Of a stretch of 64,000 nucleotides of DNA, positions 33,301-42,731 are shown piece by piece (the stretch's first letter is position 1; every line of letters begins with the position of its first letter). A program made the position numbers and the translations under genes. Source of the DNA: Polynucleobacter sp. SHI8 (GTDB lineage: Bacteria > Pseudomonadota > Gammaproteobacteria > Burkholderiales > Burkholderiaceae); assembly GCF_027944005.1 (NCBI RefSeq), contig NZ_AP027204.1:496001-560000 (forward strand). The letters are read 5' to 3'. The notes below the pieces were generated by a model, which was not told the DNA's origin, did no database searches, and worked only from the letters and a program-made list of their open reading frames with translations.

Positions 33301-33921
33301 CGACAATTTGTAAGAGTTCCAATAGAAAAGATTTCACCAAAAAGTGGTGAAAAATTAGTTGCCGGAATCATCGTTTCGCAACGAACCAAAAAAACCAGTA
33401 ATGGTGGTGTAATGAATAATATTGTTCTAGATGACGGTACGGGTCAAATAGAGTTGGTGGTCTATGAAGACACCTATGAAAACTACCGATCTTGTTTTGT
33501 TGAGGATGAGTTATTAATTGCTAAGATCTTGACCAAGGTACAGCCTTCGACAGAAAACTATTCAGGAAGTGTAAGGCATTCAATCCTAGCCGCGATGTCA
33601 ATGCCAGCAGCAAGGTTGCGTTACGCGAAAAGTATACACTTTGAGATGACTTCTCAAGTGAATCTAAAAACGTTTAAAGAAAAAGCCCAATCCTACATTC
33701 ATGAGCAAAATGCCTCTCGCCAAACATCCGCTGATTCCGTACAACACATTAACTTGCCAATGACTGCTGATCTCGTCTCCAACTCTGGGGTTTGCCAAAT
33801 TCAGTTTCCGCAAACTTGGAATATGTATCCAGATGACCGAGCGATTCAGGGGTTCAGTAATTTGCTACATCAATTAGGCATAACATCCGCTTTGCAAGTT
33901 AAATACGCGTTACAGGGATAG
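30322..33921 (+). CDS. dnaE: DNA polymerase III alpha subunit
   Basis: The 1199-residue protein is the replicative polymerase subunit. It has an N-terminal PHP domain starting FVHLRLHSEYSIVDG, then the C-family polymerase core with GPGRGSGAGSLVAY and the catalytic aspartates in PDFDIDF. It also has GYFLIVADFI, the helix-hairpin-helix region GYGFNKSHAAAYA, a C-terminal OB fold (KLVAGIIVSQRTKK) and a beta-clamp-binding region. Size is normal for DnaE1. Its 3' end overlaps the convergent GT9 gene by 23 bases. Confidence 0.97.
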   Translation: MPSPNFVHLRLHSEYSIVDGIVRLDDAIKQAVADQMGALALTDLMNFFGLIKFYSNARSAGLKPIAGADVWISHPTQSNKAHRALLLVKNTQGYLNLCELLSKATLENQHLGRHEIHPSWFSLPSTSSMASQQPFTLSEGLIVLSGGMQGDIGQALLSEQFEVAEQCARQWQDLFPGNFYIEVSRIGQEQEEKYIHLVAAIASRLNIPLVATHPIQFMQPDDFRAHEIRVCVADGDQLGNPKRVVRFSPEQYFKTTEQMMELFADLPSALANSVEIAKRCNLILQLGKPKLPDFPTPDGLTLEAYLEKQAHTGLQHRLLHLYPDTEKRDQESDRYISRLDFEIKTIIQMGFPGYFLIVADFISWAKNNGVPVGPGRGSGAGSLVAYSLGITDLDPLRYNLLFERFLNPERVSMPDFDIDFCQLGRDRVIQYVKDKYGHEAVSQIATFGTMAARGAIKDVGRALQQPYGFVDGISKLIEAKPGAQITIQEAMKNTPALDDLYQNNEEAKNLIDHAIQLEGITRNVGMHAGGVLISPGKLTDFCPLYSQSGKDDQNSGIVSQFDKDDVEAVGLVKFDFLGLTTLTILDLTQKYIHQLYPEKKDWQLEDIPLDDPQAFDILKAANTVAIFQLESRGMQNMLKDAKPDRFEDIIALVALYRPGPMDLIPDYIARKHLKQVVVYPDERVIPVLEETYGIMVYQEQVMQMAQIVGGYSLGGADLLRRAMGKKKPEEMAIQSKIFAEGAMKSGLTQEKADEIFKNMEAFAGYGFNKSHAAAYAVLAYQTAWLKAHYVAEFMAANLSLAMDDTDKVKILFEDAKDNQLEILMPDINSGEYRFLPILKEEEKNQGGSRTIKYGLGAVRGTGENAITEIVRVRAEKPFVHLFDFCQRVDRRIVNRRAIEALIRAGAFDGIAPGGMDGRATLLASLPNAMQAAEQAIASANQTNLFAMPGEEDGSEPEYISIAPWMKKMRLQEEKSALGFCISGHLFDVYAQEVRQFVRVPIEKISPKSGEKLVAGIIVSQRTKKTSNGGVMNNIVLDDGTGQIELVVYEDTYENYRSCFVEDELLIAKILTKVQPSTENYSGSVRHSILAAMSMPAARLRYAKSIHFEMTSQVNLKTFKEKAQSYIHEQNASRQTSADSVQHINLPMTADLVSNSGVCQIQFPQTWNMYPDDRAIQGFSNLLHQLGITSALQVKYALQG

Positions 33922-35014
33922 TATTTCTAAACAAATTGTCATAGGCTTGGATAACTCTCGGAGCGCTCAGCTCCTGTAGACAAAGACTACGGCTATTTGG
34001 CTTGTCATCACATCCAGCTTTTCTACACGGCACACATTCTCCGGGCCCTTGAAGGATAGTTACATTCCCTACGGTTTGACTTGACGCTCTTAATAAATAG
34101 GGTTGTGTATGAGAAAAACCATTAGGCCAAGGCCCAAAATTAGTGGGAGGAGTAGCGCCAAATAAGGCAATCGTTGGAACTGCACATGCGGCTGCCAGGT
34201 GGGTAATGGCAGTATCCACCCCAATATAGGCTTTAGCATGATGCAAGACGTTCGCTAACTCACCAAAACTGAGTTTGCCCGTCATGTTGAGAATAATTTG
34301 TGCTGCATGAGGACTCAGGCGGGAGAGTATTTTTTCTGCAAGTAGATGATCCTTTTGATCGGGTCCACCACTCATCACCACCAAGATTTCTTGTTGTGAA
34401 AAATACTCAATGATTTGTACCCAAGAATCAATTGGCCAGCATTTATAGTCATTGAGTGGGCTTGGATGAATCACGACATATTGCTGGGAAATATCTTGGA
34501 GCTCGACCGGCAATGACTCAAATTGCGGAGGACTTACTTTCACTTCGTGAGTCACTTGAGTATCTTTCATCCAAGGGTCAAGTAACTTTAGCTTTTCAGT
34601 CACCACATGTTGCGAGAAATAATCAATAGGAACTTGATGTTGAGTAATCCATTTTTTCCAACCATGATCTTCTTTTCCAGGATGACAAACCCCTACACGA
34701 TAAGGTGCCGCAAATAATCCATATAGATAAGCGCGATCGCTAGGTTGCGTGATAATCGCGAGATCATATTGAAAAAATATTTTACAAAGAAGTTTGATGT
34801 ACTCCTTGATCTTGGGCTTCTTGCTTACACCAATGATTTCATGTAGGAACGGGTTGCCCTCTAAAATCCCTACAGAGTTGGTAAATCCTAAAAAATCGAT
34901 TTTTGCATGAGGCCAAACTTCATGAGCGCGTTCGATCAGAGGAGTAGTAATGAGAGTATCACCGATTTGTCGCGTGGCAATAATCAATATTTTTTTGAAT
35001 GATGTTGGCTTCAT
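33899..35014 (-). CDS. LPS heptosyltransferase family protein (GT9)
   Basis: The 371-residue protein is a family 9 glycosyltransferase. It has the N-terminal ILIIATRQIGDTLITTPLI, a central YVVIHPSPLNDYKCWP, and the donor-binding AKAYIGVDTAITHLAAACAVPTIALFGATPP. Such enzymes add ADP-heptose to the lipopolysaccharide core (WaaC, WaaF, WaaQ). Which position it serves is not clear; the size and the D-T-A-x-T-H-L motif fit WaaQ/RfaQ. It is divergent from msbA, whose product exports lipid A-core. Confidence 0.88.
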   Translation of the reverse strand: MKPTSFKKILIIATRQIGDTLITTPLIERAHEVWPHAKIDFLGFTNSVGILEGNPFLHEIIGVSKKPKIKEYIKLLCKIFFQYDLAIITQPSDRAYLYGLFAAPYRVGVCHPGKEDHGWKKWITQHQVPIDYFSQHVVTEKLKLLDPWMKDTQVTHEVKVSPPQFESLPVELQDISQQYVVIHPSPLNDYKCWPIDSWVQIIEYFSQQEILVVMSGGPDQKDHLLAEKILSRLSPHAAQIILNMTGKLSFGELANVLHHAKAYIGVDTAITHLAAACAVPTIALFGATPPTNFGPWPNGFSHTQPYLLRASSQTVGNVTILQGPGECVPCRKAGCDDKPNSRSLCLQELSAPRVIQAYDNLFRNTIPVTRI

Positions 35015-35094
35015 TGGTGGGGTAATTTTATGGAAATCAACTATTTTTCTTTAATATGATGTGTTTGTGACAGAAGATTGGCATAATTCATTAT

Positions 35095-36873
35095 ATGAAG
35101 CTCCCCCATCATCAAGTATTTCTCCGAGTACTATCTTATTTAAAGCCGCATAAGTCAATGATTATATTGGCCTTATTGGCAATGGCTGTAGTAGCTGCCA
35201 CTGAAACCTCAATTCCCGCATTGATGAAACCCTTATTAGACCGCGGTTTTACAGGTGGACTAAACGATAAGTTGTGGCAAATTCCTTTGTTCTTGGTTGG
35301 TCTTGCCTTTATTCGGGGGGCGGCACAATTTTTATCTAACTATTGGTTAAACCGGGTCATTAATGAAGTCTTATTAATTCTTCGCGAACAAATGTTTGCG
35401 CGTCTATTGCATGCTCCTACCGAATTTTTTCAACAAAGTACGGCGGCAAACCTAATCAATACCGTTGTCTTTGAAGTAAATAACGTATTGAGTATTTTAA
35501 GTAGTGTTGCGATCAATTTAGTCAGAGACTCATTAACTGTATTGGGTTTATTAGGCTACTTGTTTTATCTCAATTGGAAATTAACACTTGTTGTGATGGT
35601 CATTTTTCCAATCATTGGTTACACGATTAGTCGAATCAATAAGCGCTTAAGATCCTTAGGTCGTGATCAACAAAAATATACTAGTGAATTAGCGTATGTA
35701 GTTGAAGAGGCAAGTGCTGGACATAAAGTTGTTAAATTAAATAGTGGGCAGGATTATGAGATGTATCGTTTTACGGAAATGGCCAAACAGCTCAGAAAAT
35801 TCGCCATTCGTTCCTCAATTGCTGGAGGATTAAATCAACCGATTACTCAGATTGTGGCTTCCATTGCATTATCCGGGGTTTTGTTGATTGCGATCTTACA
35901 ATCATCCACTGGCGGCACGACTGTTGGTGAGTTTGCTGCTTTTGTCACTGCCATGATGCTGATTATTTCCCCGCTTAAACATTTGGCAGATATTAATCAA
36001 CCACTGCAAAGAGGCTTAATTGCTGCTGAAATGATTTTTGGTTTGATTGATCAGCCCTTAGAAAAACAAGTAGACGAAGTGCATGCAAAATCTCTAAAAA
36101 CAGCTAAAGGAAATATTGAGTTTGATCATGTGAGTTTCTCATACCAAGCAGCTCATCAAGAGTCGACTGATCCTCAGCGGGAAGTTCTACGTGATATTCA
36201 GTTAAACATTGCACCTGGCGAAGTAGTTGCCTTTGTTGGACCCTCTGGCAGCGGTAAAACAACATTAGTTAATTTAGTGCCGAGATTTTATACGCCAACG
36301 ACCGGGCGAATATTGCTCGACGGTCATCCAATTGAAGAATATAAGTTAGCTGATTTACGCTTGCAAATCGGTTTTGTAAGCCAAGACGTCATTTTATTTA
36401 ATGACACTATTGCAGCCAACGTTGCGTATGGTGTTGTGCATCAAGAGGATATCGATAGGGTGAAGGTTGCTGAAGCAATAGCCGCGGCTAATTTATCTGA
36501 AATGATTCGTGATTTACCAGATGGTATCGATACCGTAATTGGCGATAACGGTAATCGATTATCAGGTGGTCAAAGACAGCGTTTAGCGATTGCCAGAGCA
36601 GTTTATAAAAATGCCCCGATTCTTATTCTAGATGAAGCTACTTCGGCCCTCGACTCTGAATCAGAGCGCCTCGTGCAAGAAGCGTTGGAGTACTTGATGC
36701 AGGGTAGAACAACATTAGTGATTGCTCACCGCCTATCAACGATTGAAAATGCAGACCGTATTGCCGTTCTTGAGTATGGACGAATTGTCGAGTTAGGAAC
36801 GCATGCTGAGCTGATTGAGCGGGGTGGTCTCTACTCCAGCTTACATCGATTACAGTTTTCAGCTAAGGCTTAG
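35095..36873 (+). CDS. msbA: Lipid A export ABC transporter MsbA
   Basis: The 592-residue half-transporter has six membrane helices in the first 320 residues and a C-terminal ATPase with Walker A GPSGSGKTTLVNLV, signature LSGGQRQRLAIARA, Walker B ILILDEATSALD and IAHRLSTIENADRI. MsbA flips lipid A-core across the inner membrane. The divergent GT9 gene supports a role in LPS assembly. It overlaps the convergent rng gene by 4 bases. Confidence 0.93.
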   Translation: MKLPHHQVFLRVLSYLKPHKSMIILALLAMAVVAATETSIPALMKPLLDRGFTGGLNDKLWQIPLFLVGLAFIRGAAQFLSNYWLNRVINEVLLILREQMFARLLHAPTEFFQQSTAANLINTVVFEVNNVLSILSSVAINLVRDSLTVLGLLGYLFYLNWKLTLVVMVIFPIIGYTISRINKRLRSLGRDQQKYTSELAYVVEEASAGHKVVKLNSGQDYEMYRFTEMAKQLRKFAIRSSIAGGLNQPITQIVASIALSGVLLIAILQSSTGGTTVGEFAAFVTAMMLIISPLKHLADINQPLQRGLIAAEMIFGLIDQPLEKQVDEVHAKSLKTAKGNIEFDHVSFSYQAAHQESTDPQREVLRDIQLNIAPGEVVAFVGPSGSGKTTLVNLVPRFYTPTTGRILLDGHPIEEYKLADLRLQIGFVSQDVILFNDTIAANVAYGVVHQEDIDRVKVAEAIAAANLSEMIRDLPDGIDTVIGDNGNRLSGGQRQRLAIARAVYKNAPILILDEATSALDSESERLVQEALEYLMQGRTTLVIAHRLSTIENADRIAVLEYGRIVELGTHAELIERGGLYSSLHRLQFSAKA

Positions 36874-38318
36874 AGCAACACAATATCGTAATGTTCTTGA
36901 GCAAAGCTTCCTTCAGAGCGAAGACGAATCGGTTTACCAATAAATTCGCCTAGTTCAGCTAGGAATTGGCTTTGTTCTTCTAGAAATAAATCAATCACAT
37001 CGGGCGATGCAACAATTCTAAATTCTTTAGGATTAAATTGACGGTGTTCACGAACAATTTCCCGAAGTATTTCATAGCAAATCGTTTGAGCAGTTTTTAC
37101 TTCACCCTTACCCTCACAGACAGGGCAGGGTTCACACAGTTGATGGGCTAATGATTCTCGCGTGCGTTTGCGCGTCATCTCAACCAGACCGAGATTCGAG
37201 AATTGATTCACTGTCGTTTTCATCCGATCTAGTGCCAAACTCTTATTGAGTTCAGACAAGACGGCGGTTTGATGTTCTGCCGTATGCATATCGATAAAAT
37301 CAACAATAATGATGCCACCTAAATTTCTTAAGCGTAATTGCCGCGCAATGGCTTTAGCCGCTTCAAGATTGGTTTTGTAGATCGTATCAACAAAGGTTTT
37401 AGCCCCAATATAACTGCCCGTATTCACATCAACCGTAGTCATGGATTCCGTTTGATCAATCATCAGATAACCACCGGACTTGAGATTGACCCTACGATTG
37501 AGTGCCAAGTTGATCTCATTTTCCACATCAAATAAATCAAACAAAGGACGTTCACCACGATACAGTTGAATCTTATCCACTAGCTTCGGCATATAAGTTG
37601 CAGCAAATTGTTGGAGTTTCGTACAGTTTTCTGCTGAATCAATACGTATGACGGTTGTAGATTCTTCAGCAATATCACGCATGACACGCTCAATCAGATT
37701 GAGCTCTTCATAAATTTTGGATGGGGTAGGCTTGGTTAAGGTTTGTTGATGAATCCTTGACCAGGTCAGTAAAAGATAATTTAAATCTTGCTCTAAATCC
37801 CTATCGCTTGCTTCCTCAGCGCTTGTGCGCATAATCAAACAGCCTTTTAACTCTTCAGGAAGGATGCTCCTTAGCCTTTGTTTTAAGCGGTCCCGTTCAG
37901 CCTCATCCGTAATTCTTTGAGAAATGCCAATTTGACCATTTTTTTCATCGAGCGGGAGATACACCAAATTACGACCAGCAATACTGATGTGCGTGGTTAA
38001 GCGAGCACCTTTTGTCCCAAGGGGGTCTTTTAGAACCTGAACAAGAATAGTCTGTCCATCAAAGACGAGTTTTTCAATGGGCATGTCAGCGCCATTATTA
38101 ATATCGGCAACATGTATAAAGGCTGATTTTTCAAGCCCAATATCTACAAAGGCGGATTGCATACCAGGCAAAACGCGTACAACCTTACCTAAATAAACAT
38201 TCCCTAAAATGCCAAGGTTTTGCGCTCTTTCGATGAGAAGTTCTTGTACCTCACCATGTTGAACAAGAGCAACCCTTGTTTCCTGTGGGGTAAAGTTAAT
38301 TAAAATTTCTTCATTCAT
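36870..38318 (-). CDS. rng: Ribonuclease G
   Basis: The 482-residue protein has the RNase E/G catalytic layout: an S1 domain (GNVYLGKVVRVLPGMQSAFVDIG), an RNase-H-like fold, the metal site in TTVDVNTGSYIG and GGIIIVDFIDM, and the zinc-link CEPCPVCEGKG. It lacks the long C-terminal scaffold of RNase E, so it is the G form. It matures the 5' end of 16S rRNA. It is the last gene of an eight-gene minus-strand operon and overlaps maf by 4 bases. Confidence 0.95.
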   Translation of the reverse strand: MNEEILINFTPQETRVALVQHGEVQELLIERAQNLGILGNVYLGKVVRVLPGMQSAFVDIGLEKSAFIHVADINNGADMPIEKLVFDGQTILVQVLKDPLGTKGARLTTHISIAGRNLVYLPLDEKNGQIGISQRITDEAERDRLKQRLRSILPEELKGCLIMRTSAEEASDRDLEQDLNYLLLTWSRIHQQTLTKPTPSKIYEELNLIERVMRDIAEESTTVIRIDSAENCTKLQQFAATYMPKLVDKIQLYRGERPLFDLFDVENEINLALNRRVNLKSGGYLMIDQTESMTTVDVNTGSYIGAKTFVDTIYKTNLEAAKAIARQLRLRNLGGIIIVDFIDMHTAEHQTAVLSELNKSLALDRMKTTVNQFSNLGLVEMTRKRTRESLAHQLCEPCPVCEGKGEVKTAQTICYEILREIVREHRQFNPKEFRIVASPDVIDLFLEEQSQFLAELGEFIGKPIRLRSEGSFAQEHYDIVLL

Positions 38319-38938
38319 GGAGATAGGATAAACCCAATTCCAGCCTTCTCCAAGAGGCGGCTCGTTTCGAAAATAGGTAAGCCCATGATGGCACTATGAC
38401 TACCTTCTATTTTTTCGATTAAACAGCTGCCATAGCCTTGAATAGCATAAGCGCCAGCTTTACCAAGAGGTTCATTGGTAGCAACATAGGACTTTAATTT
38501 TTGCGTTGAGTTATTGGCAAAATAGACCTTAGATGAACTCATCACATATTCTGGGGCTTGATTTTGCTCCATTTGAATGGCGATCGCCGTGTGTACAACA
38601 TGACACTGACCATTGAGTAACTCGAGCATCGATAACGCATCATTATCATCATGGGGCTTACCTAAAATCATCTCTTTCCCGTCTTTCGTTAGTGCGACCG
38701 TCGTATCTGCACACAAGATGGGGGCCCATGGTAGTCCTTGACGATTGAGACGTTCAACCGCAGCTTGAAGCTTGAGAAGAGTAACCCGAAGCACGTAATC
38801 TTGAGATGCCTCTTGCGGAAGAACGGTTTCGAGTAATTCAGGGTTTTCAGAAGAATCGGGCAACAATAGCTGGAAGTTCACCCGCAGATCATTCAATATC
38901 GCTTGGCGTCTTGGACTTTGGGAAGCAAGATACAACAT
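38315..38938 (-). CDS. maf: Maf-like nucleotide pyrophosphatase
   Basis: I place the start at ATG 38938 (207 residues), where the family N-terminus MLYLASQSPRRQAILNDL begins; the frame is open 20 codons further but that part overlaps rlmH. The motifs LCADTTVALTKDGKEMILGKP and GKAGAYAIQGYGSCLI are present. Maf proteins hydrolyse dTTP, UTP or modified nucleotides to monophosphates. The start lies one base after the rlmH stop and the end overlaps rng. Confidence 0.94.
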   Translation of the reverse strand: MLYLASQSPRRQAILNDLRVNFQLLLPDSSENPELLETVLPQEASQDYVLRVTLLKLQAAVERLNRQGLPWAPILCADTTVALTKDGKEMILGKPHDDNDALSMLELLNGQCHVVHTAIAIQMEQNQAPEYVMSSSKVYFANNSTQKLKSYVATNEPLGKAGAYAIQGYGSCLIEKIEGSHSAIMGLPIFETSRLLEKAGIGFILSP

Positions 38939-38939
38939 T

Positions 38940-39383
38940 TTATTCTCTATGATAGGGGTGGTTTTGCAAAATAGTCCAAGAACGGTACAGTTGTTCAACT
39001 AATAATAACCTTGCAAGTGCATGAGGAAGCGTTAGACTTGATAAACGCCATAGCGCTTGGCAAGAGGCTTTCAGATCACTATCTAGACCATCAGCCCCGC
39101 CAATGATTAAATAAATATCTTTACCCATCTGTTGCCACTGCGCAAATTGCTCAGACATTTGCACTGTTGTTAAATCTTTACCACGCTCATCAAGGGCAAT
39201 AACAAAACTATTTTTAGGGATTTGTTCCCGAATCTTAATAGCTTCTTTAGCTGGGCTTACATCCGGTTTAAGCTCTTTAATCAGAATAGGAGCTTCTTTG
39301 GGCATCCGTTTGACATAATCTTGGATTGCAATTTCAACCCATTGAGGCATTTTATGTCCAACAGCAATAACAAAGAGTTTCAT
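38940..39383 (-). CDS. rlmH: 23S rRNA pseudouridine-1915 N3-methyltransferase RlmH
   Basis: The 147-residue SPOUT methyltransferase shows the knot region VIALDERGKDLTTVQMSEQFAQ, IIGGADGLD and the C-terminal SLTLPHALARLLLVEQLYRSW. It ends HPYHR as usual for RlmH. It methylates pseudouridine 1915 in helix 69 of 23S rRNA. It overlaps rsfS by 4 bases. Confidence 0.96.
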   Translation of the reverse strand: MKLFVIAVGHKMPQWVEIAIQDYVKRMPKEAPILIKELKPDVSPAKEAIKIREQIPKNSFVIALDERGKDLTTVQMSEQFAQWQQMGKDIYLIIGGADGLDSDLKASCQALWRLSSLTLPHALARLLLVEQLYRSWTILQNHPYHRE

Positions 39384-39781
39384 TCATCATCCAGGTCATC
39401 ACTAAAGTTCATTGGGCCGCTGGTGGGGCCTTTTTGTGCATTTAATTTAACTCTAACCGGTTTTCCACCCCACATACCTTCGAGTTGATAATAGGCACGA
39501 ATCGCAGGTTGCAAAATATGGACAACGACATCGCCACAATCAACAAGTACCCATTCTCCGGTATCAAGACCTTCGATGGAAATCACTTCGCCACCTTTTT
39601 CTTTTACGCTGGTACTTACAGAAAATGCCAGAGCCCTCGTTTGACGATTGCTGTTGCCAGTAGTGATAATTACACGATCAAATAAATCGGTTAATTTTGA
39701 AGTGTCAAATACACGAATATCGACGGCTTTCACATCTTCTAATGCATCAATCACAGTACGTTGTAATTTTCTTAATTCCAT
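39380..39781 (-). CDS. rsfS: Ribosomal silencing factor RsfS
   Basis: The 133-residue protein has the RsfS/YbeB core KAVDIRVFDTSKLTDLFDRV, ITTGNSNRQTRALA, EGLDTGEWVLVDCGDVVVHI and YYQLEGMW. It binds ribosomal protein uL14 and blocks subunit joining in starvation. A short charged C-terminal tail follows. It lies between nadD and rlmH as in most proteobacteria. Confidence 0.96.
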   Translation of the reverse strand: MELRKLQRTVIDALEDVKAVDIRVFDTSKLTDLFDRVIITTGNSNRQTRALAFSVSTSVKEKGGEVISIEGLDTGEWVLVDCGDVVVHILQPAIRAYYQLEGMWGGKPVRVKLNAQKGPTSGPMNFSDDLDDE

Positions 39782-39800
39782 GCGTAAAAATTTTTCCTGA

Positions 39801-40520
39801 TCAATTAGTGGAGTCTTGCGGTTGATAAATATGGTGGAGTTGCGTGTAGTCTAACACTTGTGGGGATAAAGATTCGGCTAATTCAGAACGAGATGCTTGT
39901 TGGGTGAGTTGGGCACGCAATTCGGTAGAAGAAAGATCCACATGAAAATTTTCATCAAAAAAGACCTTTCCGTGCGGCGCTTGCCTCAAGTCGTTCACAT
40001 TATCCGTAATCCTTTGATCAAATAGTTCAATCATTTCAACGATGGTTTGAGGATGGTCTGGATCAATATGAGCTTTTGTGACAGATGGGGAAAGCTTTCG
40101 ACTTGCAACCGCTAGGTGGAGATAATCTGGCAGGTGTTGCCAATCATTCCACGTCGACATATTTTGATATGTATCTGCACCCATGAGCCAGACAATTGAT
40201 TGATTGGCCCCATACAATTGCCTTAATTCTTTTGCAGTATCAATCGTATAGCTTGGACCTTGACGATCAAGCTCAATTCGGCTGACGCCAACGTGTGTTT
40301 TATTGTCAGTATCAAATAATAAAATTTTTAAATCTTCTACGGCGGCGAGAGTTAACTCATAACGCATTTTTGCTGAAGTGATATGGGTACTTTTTTGCCA
40401 TGGTTGGCCAGCGGGTAACCATAATAGTTCATCGAGTCTGAGTAATTCAATAAAATTTTGCGCTAATTTGACATGACCCCAATGAGGTGGATCAAATGTG
40501 CCGCCAAAAATACCGATCAT
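39801..40520 (-). CDS. nadD: Nicotinate-nucleotide adenylyltransferase NadD
   Basis: From ATG 40520 the protein has 239 residues and starts with the nucleotidyltransferase motif MIGIFGGTFDPPHWGHVKLA. The later STTEL-type site is present as SSTELRAQ. This start overlaps the hemF stop as ATGA; an ATG four codons upstream is the alternative. NadD adenylates nicotinate mononucleotide in NAD synthesis. Confidence 0.94.
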   Translation of the reverse strand: MIGIFGGTFDPPHWGHVKLAQNFIELLRLDELLWLPAGQPWQKSTHITSAKMRYELTLAAVEDLKILLFDTDNKTHVGVSRIELDRQGPSYTIDTAKELRQLYGANQSIVWLMGADTYQNMSTWNDWQHLPDYLHLAVASRKLSPSVTKAHIDPDHPQTIVEMIELFDQRITDNVNDLRQAPHGKVFFDENFHVDLSSTELRAQLTQQASRSELAESLSPQVLDYTQLHHIYQPQDSTN

Positions 40521-41437
40521 GTGTTGAGCCAATCACGTGGCTGCAGGAAAAAATCAGTGAGTTGATGTTCAGGGCTACCTGGCTGAATAGGGCGTTGATA
40601 TTGCCACCTTGCAATTGGAGGCATTGACATTAAGATAGATTCTGCTCTACCACCAGATTGCAAACCAAAGTGAGTGCCACGGTCGTACACTAAATTAAAT
40701 TCAGCGTATCTGCCGCGACGATATTCTTGAAATTCTTTTTCTGCTTCGGTGTAACTTTGATGTTGATTTTTTTTCGCAATCGGCAGATACGCATCCACAA
40801 ATGATTTACCTACCGACTGTGTCAGAGCGAAACTTTTTTCAAACCCGAGTTCGCTGAAGTCATCAAAAAATATACCACCAATACCTCTTGGTTCTTGGCG
40901 ATGTGGCAAGTAAAAATAAGTATCACAGTTCTTTTTAAAGAGCGGATAGTATTTTTCATCAAAAGTATCAAGAACGTTTTTACAGGTTTGGTGAAAATGT
41001 TGACAGTCTTCGAGATTGCCATAGTAAGGAGTTAGATCCATGCCGCCACCAAACCACCAGACGGGATCTATACCGTCTTTTTGTGCCACCAGGCATCGCA
41101 CATTCATATGAACCGTTGGTACTTTGGGATTCCATGGATGAAAGACCAAAGAGACTCCCATCGCTTCAAAACTACCGCCTGCAATTTCAGGGCGCTGAGC
41201 AGTTGCAGATGGAGGTAGTTTTTTCCCGCTGACATGGGAAAAAGCAACACCAGCACGTTCAAAAAAATGGCCATTTTCAACAATCATCGTACGGCCATAA
41301 CCTTGCAGAGGGCTATCAGCGGGTTTTTCCCACTCATCACTCAGAAAGGATTGACGCTCAAGTTCAGAGAACGATTGGGTAATATATTCTTGTAAATTCC
41401 AAAAGAAATGCTTGAGTTCAGTTACTTGTATAGACAT
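40517..41437 (-). CDS. hemF: Oxygen-dependent coproporphyrinogen III oxidase
   Basis: The 306-residue protein is a full-length HemF with RAGVAFSHVSGKKLP, the signature PTVHMNVRCL, WWFGGGMDLTPYYG, RGIGGIFFDD and EFNLVYDRGTHFGLQSGGR. It converts coproporphyrinogen III to protoporphyrinogen IX using oxygen. It overlaps purD by one base and nadD by four. Confidence 0.97.
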   Translation of the reverse strand: MSIQVTELKHFFWNLQEYITQSFSELERQSFLSDEWEKPADSPLQGYGRTMIVENGHFFERAGVAFSHVSGKKLPPSATAQRPEIAGGSFEAMGVSLVFHPWNPKVPTVHMNVRCLVAQKDGIDPVWWFGGGMDLTPYYGNLEDCQHFHQTCKNVLDTFDEKYYPLFKKNCDTYFYLPHRQEPRGIGGIFFDDFSELGFEKSFALTQSVGKSFVDAYLPIAKKNQHQSYTEAEKEFQEYRRGRYAEFNLVYDRGTHFGLQSGGRAESILMSMPPIARWQYQRPIQPGSPEHQLTDFFLQPRDWLNT

Positions 41438-42720
41438 TATTTCGTTTTTATCGCAAGGTGCCCAATATCAGTTCGATACTGAGAGCCATTAAATTGAATA
41501 GATTTTAAAGCCTCATAGGCACGAGTTTGAGCCCCCTTCACATTTCCGTCAAGACCTACAACACACAGAACTCGACCACCACTAGTGACTAGCTTACCAT
41601 CTTTGAAGCTTGTGCCGGCATGAAACACGATGTGGTGCTCGCTTTCTTCGGGAATACCAGTAATTTCATCACCACTTCTTGGAGTATTAGGGTAGTTATG
41701 CGCTGCCATCACAACCCCCAGAGCCACCCTTGGATCCCACTGTAATTCGACTTGATCAAGTGTTTGGTTATCCGCATGCATTAAAACATCAACAAAATCA
41801 CTTTTGAGTCTTGCCATAATCGGTTGCGTTTCAGGATCACCCATACGGCAATTAAACTCAAGCGTTTTAACTTCCTTATTGGGGCTAATCATCAGACCTG
41901 CATATAAGAAACCCGTAAACGGAATACCATCTTTAGCCATTCCTTCAACCGTAGGTTTAATAATTTGACGCAATACTTTGGCATGTAATTCTGGAGTGAC
42001 CACAGGTGCCGGTGAATAAGCGCCCATGCCACCCGTATTGGGTCCTTGGTCATGATCTAAGAGGCGCTTATGATCTTGGCTAGTTGCCATCGGTAAAATA
42101 TTTTTACCATCTACCATGACAATGAAACTGGCTTCTTCACCTGTTAAAAATTCTTCAATGACAACACGCGCGCCAGCATTGCCTAATTTATTGTCACTTA
42201 ACATCATATCTACCGCCTGATGAGCCTCTTCTAGATTCATCGCAACAACAACCCCTTTACCCGCGGCTAAGCCATCCGCCTTGATGACGATAGGAGCACC
42301 TTTTTGATCGATGTATGCATGCGCTGCTAAAGCGTCATGAAAGGTTTCATAATCTGCCGTAGGAATCCCATGACGTTTCATGAACGCTTTTGCAAAATCC
42401 TTGGAAGACTCTAGTTGCGCAGCCTTTTGCGTGGGACCAAAAACTTTTAATCCTTTTGCACGAAAAACATCGACGATACCTTCAGATAATGGTTTTTCAG
42501 GACCGATGACGGTGTACGCAATTTTTTCAACTTCCGCAAATAGCGCAAGTTCTGCAATATCCGTAATTGGAATGTTGGTAATCCCATGAAGATGTTTTGA
42601 TTCAAATGGAGTGCCACCATTTCCCGGGGCAACATAGACCATTTGTACCTTAGGTGATTGGGCAATTTTCCACGCTAGGGCATGTTCTCTGCCGCCAGAT
42701 CCTACAACTAATATTTTCAT
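41437..42720 (-). CDS. purD: Phosphoribosylamine-glycine ligase
   Basis: The 427-residue ATP-grasp enzyme starts MKILVVGSGGREHALAWKI. It carries IGPEKPLSEGIVD, KADGLAAGKGVVVA and FNCRMGDPETQ. It makes glycinamide ribonucleotide in the second step of purine synthesis. It starts 11 bases after the YebC gene and overlaps hemF by one base. Confidence 0.97.
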   Translation of the reverse strand: MKILVVGSGGREHALAWKIAQSPKVQMVYVAPGNGGTPFESKHLHGITNIPITDIAELALFAEVEKIAYTVIGPEKPLSEGIVDVFRAKGLKVFGPTQKAAQLESSKDFAKAFMKRHGIPTADYETFHDALAAHAYIDQKGAPIVIKADGLAAGKGVVVAMNLEEAHQAVDMMLSDNKLGNAGARVVIEEFLTGEEASFIVMVDGKNILPMATSQDHKRLLDHDQGPNTGGMGAYSPAPVVTPELHAKVLRQIIKPTVEGMAKDGIPFTGFLYAGLMISPNKEVKTLEFNCRMGDPETQPIMARLKSDFVDVLMHADNQTLDQVELQWDPRVALGVVMAAHNYPNTPRSGDEITGIPEESEHHIVFHAGTSFKDGKLVTSGGRVLCVVGLDGNVKGAQTRAYEALKSIQFNGSQYRTDIGHLAIKTK

Positions 42721-42731
42721 ATAAATCCTAA